Positions 7,325 through 15,606 of a DNA stretch of 64,000 nt are shown piece by piece. A program made the translations under genes and the position numbers. The stretch's first letter is position 1. Every line of letters starts with the position of its first letter. Source of the stretch: Bacillota bacterium (GTDB lineage Bacteria > Bacillota > Clostridia > Lachnospirales > Lachnospiraceae); the NCBI GenBank assembly GCA_023409535.1, contig JAEYGZ010000023.1:1-64000 (forward strand), written 5' to 3'. Under the pieces are notes generated by a model. It saw only the letters and a list, made by a program, of their open reading frames with translations, did no database searches and had not been told where the DNA came from.

Positions 7325-9952
7325 CTATTCTGCCTCCCTTAGCCGCTCTACAATGCTTGACTTCTTTGCCTTCCTGTAAGCAAATTCAGGCACCAGGATA
7401 CCAATGAGCAAAAATATGGGTAATGTAACAGCAAAGGGAAGTGCCGTGAATTGATATTCAAAGCTTTTAACAATATTCCCGATCGCCCGGATTACCGACA
7501 AGGAGAGCATCGAACCTGCTGCCAGGCTGATTACTGCGGTAAACAGGATATAGTAAATGCCTTCATAGAATAAGAGCCATTTTAACTGCCGGTCCGTCAG
7601 ACCGATGCTTTGAAGCATGGCCATTTCACGCTTTCTTGTAATTACGCTGGTCAGCATGGTATTGATAAAATTAAGTACTCCGACTATCCCAACAATAAAG
7701 CTTAATGCCGCACCTATGATGGTTATCGACCTGCTCATCATCTCGAACTCACCCCGCAGAATTTCCTTTGAGCTATAGTCTGTGTTCGGATCCACCCTGG
7801 TGGTATAGGTATCCACAAAGCGCTGGAATGCAGCCTCTTTCTCATCCTCCACCCAGAAGGAGGCATTAAAACACATTGCATCCGTATCTTCTTTCAGAAA
7901 TTCTTCTACCGGAACAATGGTGGTCAGGCTGTTCGGCGTATACCGCCTGGTAGTCATACTATAGGGAACATCTACTACTGCCATAACTTCATATTCTTTT
8001 ATACTGTCATTTATCCATTGATATTTTACATAATTGCCCTCTTCATCCTTTACCATAACCTGAGTTGAAGCGGGAGTATGATACTGCAGCTTTATTTTAT
8101 CTCCTGGCTTATAGTAGGTTTCAGACATCTCGGGATAGACTGCCGCCAGGATATACTTTCCGGTTTGGAATTGCTCCAGATCAAGTGTCCCCTCAAGAAC
8201 CGTAAGCTTTTCCAGTAAGGAAGGGTCATATGCATAACGTACTTCATCGATGGGACCATTTTTCTCAATAACATTATTAAGAAATGGAAGATTGGAGGAT
8301 TGCTCATTCTCATAGATCGAAAGGAGCCCCTTCTCATAAAATTCCTGAAAGCGCTTGTTTGCTTCCGCAGATAAGGTATGATCCACAGCTTGCATTGTCC
8401 TATACATTCGGGCGGAGCTTTCAACGCCGTCCTGCGCTTTTGCCGCCTCATAAAAATCCTCCGGCAGCGCAAGACTGCTGTCCGCCTGATAATTCGTCAA
8501 TGATATGGAGTTTATCATAAAATCTCCGGTTAACATGGATTCCAGAAATTGATCCATACTGAAGCTTTTACCGAAGGTAACAATTTCTGTTAATAGCACC
8601 ACACTCAGGGATAAGGACAGAATAGTAATAACCGTTTTTTTCCTGTTACGCCTGAGGTTTGTAAATGCCATGAGGTACAGTCTGGCTCCATGTTTTGATT
8701 TCTTGGTTTTTCTTCTGATATCGCTGTTCTCGGTATATTTGGCAGCTTCAATGGGAGATACACTCCCGGCAATCCTTCCGGGTTTTCTGCAACTGACAAA
8801 AACAGTGAGAAGCGTGAATACCGTGCCGAAGATAAAAATATAAGGATTCGGATTCAGGTGAAATCCCGAGGTGTTGGCGGAACTGAGCATGCTTAAGAAC
8901 AATGGCATCCCCAGATTTCCTAACGCATAGCCCAACAGCAAACCACCCGGAATACCAATACAGGACAACAGAAATGCCTGTCTTCGTACAATTCGCTTAA
9001 TCTGCCTTTTGGTGGCTCCGATGGTCTTAAGCAAACCGTAAAAGCGTATATCCCCAAGGATTGATATATGGAATATATTATAAATGATGAGATAGCCCGT
9101 CAGCATCATTACCAAAAATGCAACAATGATCACGACTGTGCTGAAAGCATCAATGCTCTGACCTTCCACGGAATAATAAGCCCAGTTAATTCCATATTCG
9201 ATATTCTTGGCCGAATAACCGCTGTCAGTAATAATCTTAATCACATTCTCTTCAATCTGTGTGGAGTTACGGAACATAATGCTTCCTTGAATTAACCCCG
9301 CGCCTGTCAGATAGGTTTGATAGCCTTCAATAAAATCCTCCTCCGTATAGCCCTGGGTCAGGTTATCAAGATATACCCGTGAGACATATACCTGGCTGGC
9401 CCCGTTGGCCAGGTCACTCACATACCAGCCGGAGATTACGAAGGTATCTTCCACTGTCTTTCCCATAAATTCATAGCTTAGACTTACCTGCTTCCCTACC
9501 TCATGAGGCACCCCAAGCAAATCCATCACTACCGTATCTACTACGATTTCGTTCCGGTTCTTCGGCAGCTTTCCCTCCTTTAGCCGGACAAAGCCGTATT
9601 CCAGATCCTTCGGCTCGGTATACCTGATTTCCGTCTGGCGTTTGACCAAGGCCTGATTGGTTGCCATTCCAAGCAATATATTATAGCTATGGTCTTTGAC
9701 CAATGGATGGGAAGAGATCTTCTCATACTGCTCCATCGTAACATTTTTCAGTCCTGCATGGGCTCTGGTTCCCACCTGCCTCATGGTTTGCTCCTGTGTA
9801 ATCTGAAGTACCCCCGCGCCCAGAGACAGCAGAGTTGTAAACATCATGGCAGTTATGATGATCGCAATCAACGCGAAAATATTACGCATCTTATTCTTCT
9901 GAAAGCTTCGGCCGGACAGCCGCCGAACCACCTCATAATTATTGTTTCTCAT
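7325..9952 (-). CDS. ABC transporter permease with two FtsX domains
   Basis: An 875-residue membrane protein with an N-terminal membrane helix (about 25-50), a large extracytoplasmic domain, and an FtsX core near 270-400 (VVIIVAFLVMMLTGYLIIYN, then LLKTIGATKRQIKRIV). A second N-terminal-type helix lies near 430-460, followed by another extracytoplasmic domain and a second FtsX core at the C-terminus (IVGVLNFINTMLTSVITRKR, MLQSIGLTDRQLKWLL). The duplicated-FtsX layout is that of MacB/LolCE-superfamily exporters that work on envelope or amphipathic substrates. Its start overlaps the stop of the ATPase gene (ATGA type), so the two are translationally coupled. A two-component system lies a few kb away on the same strand, recalling antibiotic-sensing ABC/two-component modules. 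The substrate is unknown. Confidence 0.9.
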   Translation of the reverse strand: MRNNNYEVVRRLSGRSFQKNKMRNIFALIAIIITAMMFTTLLSLGAGVLQITQEQTMRQVGTRAHAGLKNVTMEQYEKISSHPLVKDHSYNILLGMATNQALVKRQTEIRYTEPKDLEYGFVRLKEGKLPKNRNEIVVDTVVMDLLGVPHEVGKQVSLSYEFMGKTVEDTFVISGWYVSDLANGASQVYVSRVYLDNLTQGYTEEDFIEGYQTYLTGAGLIQGSIMFRNSTQIEENVIKIITDSGYSAKNIEYGINWAYYSVEGQSIDAFSTVVIIVAFLVMMLTGYLIIYNIFHISILGDIRFYGLLKTIGATKRQIKRIVRRQAFLLSCIGIPGGLLLGYALGNLGMPLFLSMLSSANTSGFHLNPNPYIFIFGTVFTLLTVFVSCRKPGRIAGSVSPIEAAKYTENSDIRRKTKKSKHGARLYLMAFTNLRRNRKKTVITILSLSLSVVLLTEIVTFGKSFSMDQFLESMLTGDFMINSISLTNYQADSSLALPEDFYEAAKAQDGVESSARMYRTMQAVDHTLSAEANKRFQEFYEKGLLSIYENEQSSNLPFLNNVIEKNGPIDEVRYAYDPSLLEKLTVLEGTLDLEQFQTGKYILAAVYPEMSETYYKPGDKIKLQYHTPASTQVMVKDEEGNYVKYQWINDSIKEYEVMAVVDVPYSMTTRRYTPNSLTTIVPVEEFLKEDTDAMCFNASFWVEDEKEAAFQRFVDTYTTRVDPNTDYSSKEILRGEFEMMSRSITIIGAALSFIVGIVGVLNFINTMLTSVITRKREMAMLQSIGLTDRQLKWLLFYEGIYYILFTAVISLAAGSMLSLSVIRAIGNIVKSFEYQFTALPFAVTLPIFLLIGILVPEFAYRKAKKSSIVERLREAE

Positions 9953-10611
9953 ATGATTTTACCATCCTCAATGTGAATAATCCTGTCGCACAGCTGTGAC
10001 AGGGCTTCATTATGCGTAATCATGACAATGGTCTGATTGAACTTTCTGCCCGAGGTTTTTAATAACCCGATTACCTCCTGCGAGGTTTTGGAATCCAGGT
10101 TACCCGTGGGCTCGTCTGCCAGGATGATAGCCGGCTTGGTCGCCAGGGCCCTTGCAATTGCAACTCTCTGCTGCTGCCCGCCGGATAACTGGTTTGGCAT
10201 GCTGTATTTCTTATCCTCAATCCCCAGCATCCTTACTATTTCATCGATAAAATCTTCCTCCGCCTTGTTGCCGTCAAGCTCGATGGGAAGAACGATATTC
10301 TCATATACATTCAGAATTGGTACCAGATTATAATTCTGAAAGACAAATCCGATATTGCGCCTGCGAAAGATAGTAAGCTCATTCTCCCCCAGCTTTGACA
10401 GCTCACGGTCACATACGGTTACAGACCCTCCGGTGGGATAATCAAGTCCGCCAAGCATATAGAGAAGCGTGGATTTACCGCTTCCCGAGGTACCTACAAT
10501 CGCCACAAACTCACTTTCCCCGATTTCTATATCCACTCCATCCAGCGCCTTTACCTGGTTCGGCTCCTTCAGATAATACTTCTTCAAACCTTTTGTCGTT
10601 AATACCTTCAT
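9949..10611 (-). CDS. ABC transporter ATP-binding protein (MacB/LolD-like)
   Basis: A 220-residue ATPase with all canonical motifs: Walker A GTSGSGKSTLL, Q-loop FQNYNLVP, signature LSGGQQQRVAIARALA, Walker B IILADEPTGNLD and the H-loop ITHNE. Of two in-frame ATG codons, that at 10611 is preferred: TGGAGG ends six bases upstream of it but abuts the earlier one. It is the first gene of the exporter operon and its stop overlaps the permease start. The LolD/MacB class moves substrate by mechanotransmission rather than through the membrane core. Regulation may run through the TTACA-N4-TGTAA box in the upstream intergenic region. Confidence 0.95.
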   Translation of the reverse strand: MKVLTTKGLKKYYLKEPNQVKALDGVDIEIGESEFVAIVGTSGSGKSTLLYMLGGLDYPTGGSVTVCDRELSKLGENELTIFRRRNIGFVFQNYNLVPILNVYENIVLPIELDGNKAEEDFIDEIVRMLGIEDKKYSMPNQLSGGQQQRVAIARALATKPAIILADEPTGNLDSKTSQEVIGLLKTSGRKFNQTIVMITHNEALSQLCDRIIHIEDGKII

Positions 10612-10738
10612 CTTCATCCTCCATTTCTAAACTGCATAATGCATCCTTATCCTGCTTTTAAAGACTTTTCAATCTACCTAAATACCATAGCTAATCTTAT
10701 CAGATAATTCTTACAATCCCATGACAGCACAAAAAAAA

Positions 10739-10762
10739 GATTCTTACAATGTTGTAAGAATC
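10739..10762. promoter_or_regulatory. BceR-like response-regulator box (TTACA-N4-TGTAA) in a 24-bp palindrome
   Basis: GATTCTTACAA and TTGTAAGAATC form a perfect inverted repeat around TG. It contains TTACA-ATGT-TGTAA, which matches the TnACA-N4-TGTAA form known for BceR-type response regulators. A half-site copy ATTCTTACAAT recurs at 10707-10717, 33 bp away. The site lies between the divergent exporter operon and beta-lactamase-like gene and could serve both. Read leftward it is followed by eight T residues, so a terminator or attenuator role is the alternative. Confidence 0.55.
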
Positions 10763-10910
10763 AAACTGCCGATGAAAGAATCCTATCCTTGTTCCATAAA
10801 GATTCATCCATAATGATATTATATTATTTATATTAATGGATAATCGTGGTATGATAAAGAAATCAGGAACTCCTCTTTAACTCAGATAATATATCACACT
10901 CAGAAAGCCG

Positions 10911-12023
10911 GTGAATGGTATCCTTCCCAAACGAAGCAAAAAAATAATAGCAATTATAGGGAGCATCCTATGTGTAACAGCGGCAGGAATTTGCGGTTTG
11001 CTTGCATTTACCTCGCATCAAATCAATCGTATACCACAGATGACATTTGAGGATATGCTTTCCTATACAACGAAAAACAACGAAAACGCCTTACTTACGG
11101 TCGGTATCATACAAAGCGGAGATGCAAATTATACCCTATACGGGGAGAACGGTAAAACACTTCCGCAAACAGAACATAGTTATGAAATTGGCTCTTTGAC
11201 AAAAACCTTTACCGCAGCTTTGCTTTTCAAAGCAATCGGCGAAGGGAAAATAAATCTTGACGACAGTATAGATAACTATCTTGAATTACCCGGAAAGGAC
11301 TATTATCCCACGATACGGCGTCTTATTACCCATACCTCCGGCTATAAAGGCTATTATTTTGAAACACCAATGATATCAAATTTCTTCCGCGGAAGGAACG
11401 ATTTTTATGGTATTTCAAATAAGCAGCTGATTGACCGGATCGGGAAAATTGACTTGAAAGATACTTCCTACGATTTCAATTATTCAAATTTTGGTTTTGC
11501 GGCGGTCGGTGCTGTACTATCCAAGCTCTATGACGAGGATTATACGATGCTGATGAATCAGTACATCACCGAAGAACTCCATTTGAATAACACAAGAATA
11601 TCCAATGGTTCCGGTGATTTAGAAGACTACTGGGATTGGGAGGATGATGATGCTTATCTGCCGGCAGGCGCGCTGACTTCGACTATAGGAGACATGCTGA
11701 ACTATGCACAAATGCATATGAATGGGACTCCAAACTACCTGTCTGAAACTCATGAAGTCCTTGCAGAAGTGAATGCTGCTTCCGACAGTTATGCAAAAAT
11801 GAATATACGCATGGATTCCATCGGTGCAGCCTGGATGATAGATACTAAAAATAATATCATCTGGCATAACGGAGGTACGGATCATTTTAACTGTTATCTT
11901 GGTTTTGATTTGGACAAGCAAATTGCTGTCATTATCCTGTCCAATCTATCGCCAAATTATCGCATTCCGGCTACGGTCATGGGTGTAAAATTATTAACTG
12001 GTTTACAGAAAGCATCCCATTGA
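10911..12023 (+). CDS. Serine beta-lactamase-family (class C/AmpH-like) exported hydrolase
   Basis: A 370-residue protein with an N-terminal membrane anchor or signal (about residues 11-33) and a penicillin-binding/beta-lactamase domain outside the membrane. The catalytic motifs are visible: S95-L-T-K98, Y191-S-N193 and H319-N-G321. Such proteins act as D,D-peptidases, esterases or peptide hydrolases more often than true beta-lactamases. The start is GTG at 10911, since it gives a complete signal segment and no ATG fits; the ribosome site is weak, so the start is less sure than the frame. It lies between the ABC exporter operon and the two-component system, both on the opposite strand, and may belong functionally to an envelope-stress module. 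Confidence 0.88.
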   Translation: MNGILPKRSKKIIAIIGSILCVTAAGICGLLAFTSHQINRIPQMTFEDMLSYTTKNNENALLTVGIIQSGDANYTLYGENGKTLPQTEHSYEIGSLTKTFTAALLFKAIGEGKINLDDSIDNYLELPGKDYYPTIRRLITHTSGYKGYYFETPMISNFFRGRNDFYGISNKQLIDRIGKIDLKDTSYDFNYSNFGFAAVGAVLSKLYDEDYTMLMNQYITEELHLNNTRISNGSGDLEDYWDWEDDDAYLPAGALTSTIGDMLNYAQMHMNGTPNYLSETHEVLAEVNAASDSYAKMNIRMDSIGAAWMIDTKNNIIWHNGGTDHFNCYLGFDLDKQIAVIILSNLSPNYRIPATVMGVKLLTGLQKASH

Positions 12024-12043
12024 GTTTATACGATACTCAATGG
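12017..12043. terminator. Candidate hairpin between convergent genes
   Basis: CCATTGAGT (12017-12025) and ACTCAATGG (12035-12043) form a 9-bp perfect stem overlapping the stop codon of the beta-lactamase-like gene. There is no clear T-run on either side, so a terminator role is uncertain. Confidence 0.35.
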
Positions 12044-12087
12044 AATGATATGAAACAATAGCATACCAGGCTGCTCGAATTACTCTC

Positions 12088-13008
12088 CTAATTCTCCCTG
12101 GCATTGGGGATAAACAAAAAAAAGCTGCTTCCTTTCCCCGGTTCTGAAGCAACGGTGATATAGCCGCCTTCCTTGGATAATATCAGCTGTCCCAGATACA
12201 GTCCCAGACCTGAGCCATCCTTCTGATCCACCTGCTTGCTGCGATAAAACCGCTGGAAGATCAGATTATATTCCGACTTTGCAATCCCCACCCCCTGATC
12301 CTTAATTTCTATCCGGGTATAGAATTCCATTTTCGTGGCTGTAATTGTGATTTCAGTTGCGCTTTCCGAATACTTGATTGCATTTTCCAGAATGTTTGAG
12401 ATTGCCTCGGCAGTCCATTTCGGATTATGCATCAGCTTGCTGTCTTCAAATTCACTGATTACAATCCTGATATTCTTACCTGCTGCCTGTGCATATACCG
12501 CGGTGATGCTGTTTGCGATTGTTTCTTTTATGTAACCTGGCGTAACCTCGAATTCTATCATACCGACTTCAAGCCGGGAGGTCTTTAACAGTGTCTGCAT
12601 CAGCCATTCCATCTTTGCGGCCTGCTCACCGGTGCGAAGGATAAATTCCTGCTTCTCCCCTTCGGACAAGGTGGAATCCTTCAGTAATTCCGTATACATG
12701 GCGATATTGGCCAGGGGTGTCTTTAACTGATGGGATAAATCCGACACCAGCCGTGAGATCGCTTCCTTGTCCTCCTTTGAGGAACTGGCTTCATGATCCA
12801 ATATGGCAATGAGCTGTCTTATCTGCGTCACCAATTTCGCTTCCCTGGTTTCTGCCACATCCGAAGCATCTACCTTACGTCTTGTAACAAAGCCGGAGAT
12901 GATCTGACTGATCCTGTTCAGTGTCCGGTCAAGATAGATCCAGCAGCCCGCTATGGTCAACAGGCATACCACAGCCGATATCACCGGAACCGCATACTCA
13001 GCTCTCAT
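12088..13008 (-). CDS. Sensor histidine kinase (small, one visible membrane segment)
   Basis: About 306 residues. A single hydrophobic helix (about 5-27) is followed by a short linker, then a HisKA domain with the phospho-acceptor H93 in SDLSHQLKTPLANIAMYTEL, and an HATPase domain with N-box NILENAIKYS, G1 DQGVGI, F-box FQRFYRS and G2 GSGLGLYL. No extracellular sensor domain is present, so signal input probably comes through the membrane or a partner protein, as in ABC-transporter-associated kinases. The start at 13008 is chosen over 13047 because AAGGAG lies nine bases upstream; it then overlaps the response-regulator gene by 11 nt. It is the second gene of the two-component operon. Confidence 0.92.
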   Translation of the reverse strand: MRAEYAVPVISAVVCLLTIAGCWIYLDRTLNRISQIISGFVTRRKVDASDVAETREAKLVTQIRQLIAILDHEASSSKEDKEAISRLVSDLSHQLKTPLANIAMYTELLKDSTLSEGEKQEFILRTGEQAAKMEWLMQTLLKTSRLEVGMIEFEVTPGYIKETIANSITAVYAQAAGKNIRIVISEFEDSKLMHNPKWTAEAISNILENAIKYSESATEITITATKMEFYTRIEIKDQGVGIAKSEYNLIFQRFYRSKQVDQKDGSGLGLYLGQLILSKEGGYITVASEPGKGSSFFLFIPNAREN

Positions 13009-13720
13009 CTGCCGCAGCTCCTTCCGCCCAGAGGTAGCCCATTCCATGAACCGTTTTGATCAGTCTGGGCTGTGAAGCATCCTCCTCCAGCTTTTTGCGT
13101 AATCTTCTGATGTTTACAGGAAGGGTATTCTCATCAACAAAGTTAGCTTCCACATCCCAGATTGCCTCCAGGATTTGTTCTTTGAGCAGAAGCTGCCCTT
13201 TATGTTCCAAGAGCAGCTTCAAAAGTTTATATTCCGTATTGCTTAATTCTATTTCGTCCTGATCCTTATAGACCTTACAGTTATCCTTACACAGGCGGAT
13301 CACTCCCGAAGCCAGCCAGGACTTCTTCTCCTTGCCTGCTTCCTCCTTAAGAAGATGATTCCGCCTCAGCTGTACATCAATTCTGGCCTTCAATACAGAA
13401 AGGGAAAAGGGCTTCGTAATATAATCATCCGCACCGGAAGCAAAGCCGATAATCTCGTCTGTCTCAAGGTCTCGCGCTGTCAGGATAATCACCGGGATAT
13501 TGCTGTTATTCCGTAATTCCTTACAAAAAGCAAAGCCGTCTCCGTCAGGAAGATTAATATCCAGCAAAACAATATCAACATCATTGGCTCTTAAATAAAG
13601 CCGGCCTTCTGCCAGGTTTTTTGCCGACAGAACCTGATAATTCTCTTTATTTAAGGAAAAGCTGATGCCTCTGTTTAATCCTTCGTCATCTTCTATGACC
13701 AATATCGTATCCTTTTGCAT
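12998..13720 (-). CDS. OmpR-family response regulator
   Basis: A 240-residue two-domain regulator. The receiver domain has the acidic pair E10/D11 and phospho-acceptor D54 in IVLLDINLPDGDGF, the conserved T in ILTAR and K in YITKPFS. The C-terminal winged helix ends with LPVNIRRLRKKLE and TVHGMGYLWAE. It heads an operon with the histidine kinase. The nearest likely target is the ABC exporter operon 3 kb downstream, ahead of which lies a TTACA-N4-TGTAA palindrome. The short ribosome site AAGGA lies close to the ATG. The pairing with the exporter is inferred from proximity and the box, not from a direct match. Confidence 0.94.
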   Translation of the reverse strand: MQKDTILVIEDDEGLNRGISFSLNKENYQVLSAKNLAEGRLYLRANDVDIVLLDINLPDGDGFAFCKELRNNSNIPVIILTARDLETDEIIGFASGADDYITKPFSLSVLKARIDVQLRRNHLLKEEAGKEKKSWLASGVIRLCKDNCKVYKDQDEIELSNTEYKLLKLLLEHKGQLLLKEQILEAIWDVEANFVDENTLPVNIRRLRKKLEEDASQPRLIKTVHGMGYLWAEGAAADES

Positions 13721-13749
13721 ATCGTCCTTGCCCCTTGCAGTATCATTTT

Positions 13750-15351
13750 TTACCCCAGATACTTCTTCAGTGCGGCCCGTACTGCACCTTTTCCGGCGAT
13801 CAGTTCCAGGAACATACCCTCAACCTTCTCACCAAGACCTACCTGATAGAGATCTACTGCAAATATTTTATCATTGGAAAGGATCGATTTCAATACATCT
13901 TTTTCCAACGTTGTATCTCCAAGGTGAATTCCCTTTACCTTCTCCTGAAGCTCGGCAAGCATCGGATCCGGGCTTGGAGTAAAGGTATTGCCCTCATCAT
14001 CGATACCCATCAGGTATCTGCACCATCCGGCCAGGGTCAGCGGTATAAAGGTCAGCTCGGTAACGTTAAGGTCCTTGCTTGCAGCATATGCCTTAATGGT
14101 CTCTCCAAAACGGATGGGCAGCTTCTGTGAGGTATCGGTGGCAATACGCTGCGGTGCATCCGGCATAAAGGGATTGGGAAGCCTGAGCTCCAACACTGCC
14201 TTAATGAAGTCCTGGGGATCCAGTACTCCGGGATTAACCACCACCGGCATACCTTCCACATATCCGATTTTATTCACCAGCTTCACAAGCTCGGCATCAC
14301 GCATTTCCTCCCAGATGGTCTGGTAGGACAGCAGGCATCCGAAGATCGCCAGAGAGGTGTGCAGGGGGTTCAGACAGGTACATACCTTCATCTTCTCCAC
14401 CTTATCCACAGTTTCACGGTCGGTGAACAGGATACCGGCCTTCTCAAAGGGCGGTCTTCCGTTGGGGAACAGATCTTCAATTACCAGATATTCTGTTTCT
14501 TCCGCATTCACAAAGGATGCGGTATAGGTGTTCTTATCGGTGATGATCAGCCCTGTATCCTCAAAGCCATCCTCCTCCAGCATCTTCTTCACCTTATCGT
14601 CCGGTCTTGGTGTAATCTTATCAATCATACTCCAGGGGAAGGATACCTTCTTCGGGTCGGTAATATAGCTTAAGAAGCCTTCCTGTGCAAAACCGTTCTT
14701 ACTCCAAGCCCTGGCATAAGCCTCCACTGCCGCATACAGCTTGTCACCGTTATGGGAGCAGTTGTCCATGCTTACCATGGCAATCGGAGCCGCTCCTGCG
14801 AGATATCTTGCATAAAGCAGCGCGGTAACCTTACCCATGATATGGTTCGGCCGGTCAACGCCGTTCTTGAAATCGCCTTCCACTACTCCAAGGTAATCTC
14901 CCTTCGAGTCTGCCAGGCTGTATCCCTTCTCAGTAATCGTAAAGCTTGCCATCTGCAGGGAAGCGTTCGTAAAGATTTCCTTCAGTCTTGCCCATTCCCC
15001 TGCATCCGCACTATCTGCCACCAGAGATTCCACCACACTGCCGATTACCTTCTTCTCGATGCTTCCGTTGGCTTTCAGAACAACCAGCAGGCTCAGATCG
15101 TCAAAGGGCTTGTAAGCCTTCTGGATAATCTCATAATCAAAGCCCTCTGCTACAATAACACCCTTATCATAGCTGCCGTCATTTAACAGCTTCTGAAGAC
15201 CTGCTGCCGGAAAACCGCGAAAGATATTACCTGCACCAAAGTGCAGCCAGGCCGGAGCAGCCATTGTTGCCTTACGAACCTGTTCTCTGTCATATTCCGG
15301 TAATTCATATCCCTTCGCTTTCCATGATTTGTTATACTCTTTTAATTTCAT
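13750..15351 (-). CDS. uxuB: Mannitol-dehydrogenase-family oxidoreductase, probable D-fructuronate reductase (UxuB-like)
   Basis: A 533-residue NAD-dependent enzyme of the long-chain mannitol dehydrogenase family. The Rossmann motif HFGAGNIFRGF sits near residues 37-47, the MVSMDNCSHNG segment follows, and the catalytic region KVCTCLNPLHTSLA precedes a helical C-terminal domain. UxuB reduces D-fructuronate to D-mannonate in glucuronate breakdown; tagaturonate and mannitol dehydrogenases are alternatives that cannot be excluded by eye. The start at 15351 follows TGGAGGGATAAT; the longer frame lacks a site. It lies downstream of, and on the same strand as, a GH3 xylosidase-like gene, and a GH10 xylanase is nearby, consistent with use of glucuronoxylan fragments. 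Confidence 0.8.
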   Translation of the reverse strand: MKLKEYNKSWKAKGYELPEYDREQVRKATMAAPAWLHFGAGNIFRGFPAAGLQKLLNDGSYDKGVIVAEGFDYEIIQKAYKPFDDLSLLVVLKANGSIEKKVIGSVVESLVADSADAGEWARLKEIFTNASLQMASFTITEKGYSLADSKGDYLGVVEGDFKNGVDRPNHIMGKVTALLYARYLAGAAPIAMVSMDNCSHNGDKLYAAVEAYARAWSKNGFAQEGFLSYITDPKKVSFPWSMIDKITPRPDDKVKKMLEEDGFEDTGLIITDKNTYTASFVNAEETEYLVIEDLFPNGRPPFEKAGILFTDRETVDKVEKMKVCTCLNPLHTSLAIFGCLLSYQTIWEEMRDAELVKLVNKIGYVEGMPVVVNPGVLDPQDFIKAVLELRLPNPFMPDAPQRIATDTSQKLPIRFGETIKAYAASKDLNVTELTFIPLTLAGWCRYLMGIDDEGNTFTPSPDPMLAELQEKVKGIHLGDTTLEKDVLKSILSNDKIFAVDLYQVGLGEKVEGMFLELIAGKGAVRAALKKYLG

Positions 15352-15482
15352 ATTATCCCTCCATATTGCCGATACCCCGTGAATTTGGGATGTGAAAGTT
15401 CTGCTTTCACATTGATCAGACATAAATTTACCGTGTAAAATTGATATTTCACACTACACCTGTACCTATCAATTACATTACT

Positions 15483-15511
15483 ATAATAATTCAATTTTAT
15501 CATAAACTTAA
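15483..15511 (-). promoter_or_regulatory. Possible promoter for the fructuronate-reductase gene
   Basis: On the minus strand TTAAGT (15506-15511) and TATTAT (15483-15488) are 17 bp apart, in an AT-rich gap of 255 bp between the GH3 gene and uxuB. The match is moderate and read-through from the GH3 gene is equally possible. Confidence 0.3.
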
Positions 15512-15606
15512 TTCATGTTAGAATTCTCCAAAGCTCCTGCTGCTTATACAATTTACTGACATCCTTCTGAGGATGTGTCCTTTTGATACCCTGAGCATTC
15601 TCTTAT

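Noticed and set aside
10730..10762. The 24-bp palindrome as a simple intrinsic terminator
   Set aside because: It would terminate leftward RNA in a gap between divergent genes where no gene lies upstream to end; an operator or attenuator fits better, though the T8 run keeps termination possible.
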